Positions 59,267-64,000 of a DNA stretch of 64,000 bases are shown here, in pieces. Within the stretch, counting starts at the first letter, position 1. Each line of letters opens with the position of its first letter. Both the position numbers and the translations under genes were made by a program. The notes beneath the pieces were generated by a model. The model had not been told where the DNA came from, ran no database searches, and saw only the letters and a list, made by a program, of their open reading frames with translations. The stretch is from Tepidisphaera sp. (GTDB taxonomy: Bacteria; Planctomycetota; Phycisphaerae; Phycisphaerales; UBA1924): assembly GCA_016124375.1 (NCBI GenBank), contig WGNV01000004.1:248001-312000 (forward strand). The letters are read 5' to 3'.

Positions 59267-59338
59267 TCGGCTCGCGTCATCCGTTTCGCATTCGAGAATT
59301 TCAATTGTTCAATCAGCACTCGCGCGCCGGAGCCCGGG

Positions 59339-59366
59339 GAGACCCTCGCTTGCGCTTCGGGCTCGT
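59339..59366. repeat. single family C repeat arm
   Basis: Twenty-seven of 28 bases match the right arm at 56126-56153. It lies in the 118-base gap between the ATP-grasp and LLM genes, 19 bases before the LLM start. Confidence 0.8.
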
Positions 59367-59384
59367 CACATACAGGAGAAACAC

Positions 59385-60452
59385 ATGTCAACCCGCATCG
59401 GTTTGTGGCTGCCCATCTTCGGCGCCTGGCTTCGCAACGTGCCCGACGAGGGCATGGACTGGAACTTCGACTACAACAAGCGCGTCGCCCAGCTCGCCGA
59501 CGAACTCGACTTCGAGACCCTGCTCGTCGCGGAACTCAACCTCAACGACATCAAGGGGCACGACGCGCCGGTGCTGGAGTGCTGGACGACGATCGCGGCC
59601 CTCGCGGCGGTCACGCGCCGCGTGCGACTGATGGCCGCCATCCGCCCGGGCTTCCGCCTGCCCGCCATCGTCGCCAAAATGGCCTCCAACATCGACCACA
59701 TCTCGCAGGGCCGCTTCGAACTGAACCTGGTGTCGGCGTGGTGGAAAGAAGAAATGCAGATGTACACCGGCGCGTGGCTGGATCACACCCAGCGCTACCA
59801 GCGCTCGGCGGAGTTCGCCCGCGTGCTCAAGGGCATGTGGAGCCAGCCCGTGTTCAACTTCGACGGCGCGTTCTACAAGAACCAGGCGGCGGTGCTCTCC
59901 CCCAAGCCTGTGCAGCGGCCCGGGCCGCCGATCTGGGCCGGGGGCGAATCCGACGAAGGGCGCGAGATGATCGCCCGCGAGTGCGATGGGTACCTGATGC
60001 ATGGCGATACGCCCGAGGCGATCGGCACACTCATCGATGACATGCGTCGGCGCCGCGAGCGGCTCGGGCTCGCGCCCCTCAAGTTCGGCATGGCGGCGTA
60101 CGTCATCAGCCGCGAGACGGAGCGCGAGGCCCAGCAGGAACTGGCCCGCATCACCAACGTCCACGCCGACGCCAAGAGTTACGAAACCTACAAGGCCTTC
60201 GTCAGCGGCTCCAAGCTCCGCACCAACATCAGCCTCGAGGACTATTCGGTCTCCAACCGAGGCCTGCGACCCAAGTTCGTCGGCACGCCCACGCAGATCG
60301 CCGAGCGCGTGGCCGAGTACGCAAGACTCGGCATCGACCTGGTGCTCGCCCAGTGCAGCCCGATGCACGACGAGGTGCGGAACATCGGGGAGAACCTGCT
60401 GCCTTTGCTGCCCGGGCACGCGAACGCCGCGACCATGGCCGGGGCCAAGTAA
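59385..60452 (+). CDS. LLM-class flavin-dependent monooxygenase (SsuD-like)
   Basis: A 355-residue TIM-barrel enzyme using reduced flavin, of the luciferase/alkanesulfonate monooxygenase group. Typical segments: RIGLWLPIFGAWLRN, LLVAELNLNDIKG, RVRLMAAIRPGFRLPAIVAK, GRFELNLVSAWWKEEMQMY and GPPIWAGGESDEGREM. SsuD- or SfnG-like enzymes cleave C-S bonds; the true substrate cannot be assigned. CAGGAG precedes the ATG. It is on the same strand as the ATP-grasp gene, separated by a repeat. No flavin reductase gene is in view. Confidence 0.88.
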   Translation: MSTRIGLWLPIFGAWLRNVPDEGMDWNFDYNKRVAQLADELDFETLLVAELNLNDIKGHDAPVLECWTTIAALAAVTRRVRLMAAIRPGFRLPAIVAKMASNIDHISQGRFELNLVSAWWKEEMQMYTGAWLDHTQRYQRSAEFARVLKGMWSQPVFNFDGAFYKNQAAVLSPKPVQRPGPPIWAGGESDEGREMIARECDGYLMHGDTPEAIGTLIDDMRRRRERLGLAPLKFGMAAYVISRETEREAQQELARITNVHADAKSYETYKAFVSGSKLRTNISLEDYSVSNRGLRPKFVGTPTQIAERVAEYARLGIDLVLAQCSPMHDEVRNIGENLLPLLPGHANAATMAGAK

Positions 60453-60601
60453 GTCGGCGGGCAAAGCCAGGTGGCCAGCATCGGGGTGGCGTGAAAACCG
60501 CCCGAGCGGTTTCCCATACCATTCCTTTTCCATGGAGCGGGTTTTCCGGGGGCCTTCGGCCGTGTCGGCGGGGTGAAGCGCCCGGAACTGGAGCACGAAC
60601 G

Positions 60602-62734
<2,133 letters not shown>

Positions 62735-62794
62735 CGCTTCTATATAGATTCAAGGTCGCGTCGCACCTGCGTGGCGACCCCAGAGAACACCCAG

Positions 62795-62832
62795 AACCGG
62801 CGTCCGACAAGGGCGCCGGTTTTGGCTTTTTT
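62795..62832 (+). terminator. intrinsic terminator of the S9 peptidase gene
   Basis: Stem AACCGGCG (62795-62802) with CGCCGGTT (62814-62821), 11-base loop, followed by TTGGCTTTTTT. Confidence 0.85.
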
Positions 62833-62941
62833 GAGCATCCCGCGGGTCCTCGCGCTGAACCCTCCCGCGCTTCGCTCCGATGCTTGGGGTATCGGATAAA
62901 CCGGGCGGCGCACCAAGCCGCGGCTGCGGGGGGCTGTACAC

Positions 62942-64000
62942 GTGGGCACACAGAGCTATGGACACCGGGTGCTGGTCGTGGACGATTCGGCGTTCATGCG
63001 CAAGGCGATCCCGATGCTGCTGGCCAACGAGCCGGGGCTGGAGGTGGTGGGCACGGCCCGCGACGGCCAGGACGCGCTGGACAAGATCCGGCAGTTGCAG
63101 CCCGACGCCGTCACACTCGACATCGAAATGCCGGTGATGGACGGGCTCACCGCCCTGGCCAAGATCATGGCGATGCCCGACCCGCGCCCGGTCGTCATCG
63201 TTTGCAGCACGCTGACCACCAAAGGGAGCCACGAGGCGCTCAAGGCCCTGCGCCTGGGGGCGACGGACTTCATCACCAAGGATCCGCAGGCGATCGGGGG
63301 CTCGCAGGAGTCTTTCCGGTCGGATCTGGTGGGCAAGCTTCGCGCGGTGCTTGAGCATCGCCCGCGGCGCGCCCTGGGGGTCGTGAAGACCCCGCTGCCG
63401 ATACCGACGACCAAGCCTGTCACGCTTCCCAAGCAGGCCCCGACGAGCTTCTCGCTGGGCAGCCGCGAGTTCGGCCTGGTGCTGATCGGCTCGAGCACCG
63501 GGGGCCCGCCGATCCTCGAGACGGTCATCAAGCGGCTGCCGCAGCGGTTTTCGGCGCCGGTGGTGGTCGCGCAGCACATGCCGGCGTTGTTCACCACGAG
63601 CCTGGCAACGCGTCTCAACGAGGAATGCCAAGTGCGGGTCGAGCACGCGGACAGCTCCCGCCCCCTGGAACGTGGGGTGGTGTACATCGTCAAGGGCGGG
63701 ATGCACGGGGTGATTCGTCGTCAGGGGGGCTACTCCCTGGAGATCACGGACCGCCCCACCGACGCGCTGTACAAGCCGAGTGTGGACGTGCTGCTCGGTT
63801 CGGCGGCGACGCCCGCGGGCAAGGACGCGCTGGGGATCGTGCTGACGGGCATGGGCGCGGACGGGGCGATCGGGGCGAAGCGCCTGCACGAGTGCGGCGG
63901 GATGATCCTGGCCCAGGCCGCCGAAAGTTGCGCGGTGTACGGCATGCCCCGGGCAACCTTTGAAGCCGGGGTGACCAGCGCGATGCTGCTGCCCGAGCAA
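62942..64000 (+). CDS. cheB: chemotaxis methylesterase/deamidase CheB (3' end cut by window)
   Basis: Response regulator that removes methyl groups from chemoreceptors. 353 residues are present, nearly the full length of the family. The receiver domain (about 8-125) has D14/D15 and phospho-acceptor D60 (TLDIEMPVMDG). The C-terminal esterase domain has catalytic S185 (LIGSSTGGPP), H212 (AQHMPALF) and D307 (GMGADGAIG). No in-frame ATG is available: a TAA stands in frame at 62897, so GTG 62942 is the likely start. No stop codon is reached by the window end. Other che genes probably follow outside. Confidence 0.93.
   Translation, partial: MGTQSYGHRVLVVDDSAFMRKAIPMLLANEPGLEVVGTARDGQDALDKIRQLQPDAVTLDIEMPVMDGLTALAKIMAMPDPRPVVIVCSTLTTKGSHEALKALRLGATDFITKDPQAIGGSQESFRSDLVGKLRAVLEHRPRRALGVVKTPLPIPTTKPVTLPKQAPTSFSLGSREFGLVLIGSSTGGPPILETVIKRLPQRFSAPVVVAQHMPALFTTSLATRLNEECQVRVEHADSSRPLERGVVYIVKGGMHGVIRRQGGYSLEITDRPTDALYKPSVDVLLGSAATPAGKDALGIVLTGMGADGAIGAKRLHECGGMILAQAAESCAVYGMPRATFEAGVTSAMLLPEQ

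Noticed and set aside
62834..62887. GAGCATC...GATGCTT imperfect inverted segment before cheB as another doublet element
   Set aside because: Only the outermost six or seven bases pair convincingly and the inner parts do not form two hairpins.

Overview
The window is strongly GC-rich bacterial chromosome, densely coded on both strands, with 49 protein genes that I can support and one tRNA. The mix suggests a planctomycete, most likely of class Phycisphaerae. The signs are a secreted protein ending in two dockerin-type calcium repeats, a PEP-CTERM-like protein, long Ala/Pro/Lys-rich envelope proteins, a histone-H1-like lysine tail on a peroxiredoxin, and many small palindromic repeats. This placement is inferred from gene content, not from a marker phylogeny. 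I see no prophage, insertion sequence or CRISPR array.

Layout. 0-3 kb: pyrE, a higBA-type toxin-antitoxin pair, and a nuoF gene on its own. 3-9 kb: a His/Asp-rich lipoprotein, a crotonase, an M48 metalloprotease, then a tight group of a DUF1573 protein, a rhodanese and a MauE/DoxX-like membrane protein. 8.5-17 kb: a giant AsmA-like protein, radA, tRNA-Glu, a TonB-like protein with a small secreted partner. 17-22 kb: a TlpA-like thioredoxin, nnrE, a bifunctional-nuclease-family protein, truD and a HAD hydrolase, with purQ convergent. 22-26 kb: the dockerin protein and carA. 26-38 kb: priA-mnmG-antiporter, then on the minus strand a sugar-phosphate transferase, a CbpA-like DnaJ, an FKBP isomerase and mdh. 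38-42 kb: a marR-emrA-emrB efflux operon and a secreted peroxiredoxin. 42-46 kb: ppa, pgi and a Sel1-repeat protein. 46.7-53.7 kb: the most unusual locus, described below. 53.8-56 kb: an HU protein, a BCP peroxiredoxin with an H1-like tail and a PEP-CTERM protein. 56-63 kb: ACMSD and 3-hydroxyanthranilate dioxygenase (kynurenine/anthranilate catabolism), an ATP-grasp ligase, a flavin monooxygenase and an S9 peptidase. The window ends inside cheB.

The best candidate for an undescribed system is the four-gene chain at 46669-53676, in which each gene overlaps the next by four bases. It encodes a GAF-domain/HlyD adaptor, a PqqD-like/M50-protease/HlyD fusion, a SecA-like ATPase reduced to its motor core, and an endonuclease/exonuclease/phosphatase-family protein. 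It has the parts expected of an export machine (ATP motor, membrane protease, two periplasmic adaptors, a possible leader-peptide-binding domain) but no ABC transporter and no second SecYEG. Its function is inference.

A second theme is a set of short palindromes, several arranged as inverted doublets resembling REPINs. They lie next to stop codons, between operon genes, and in two cases inside the reading frame of priA.
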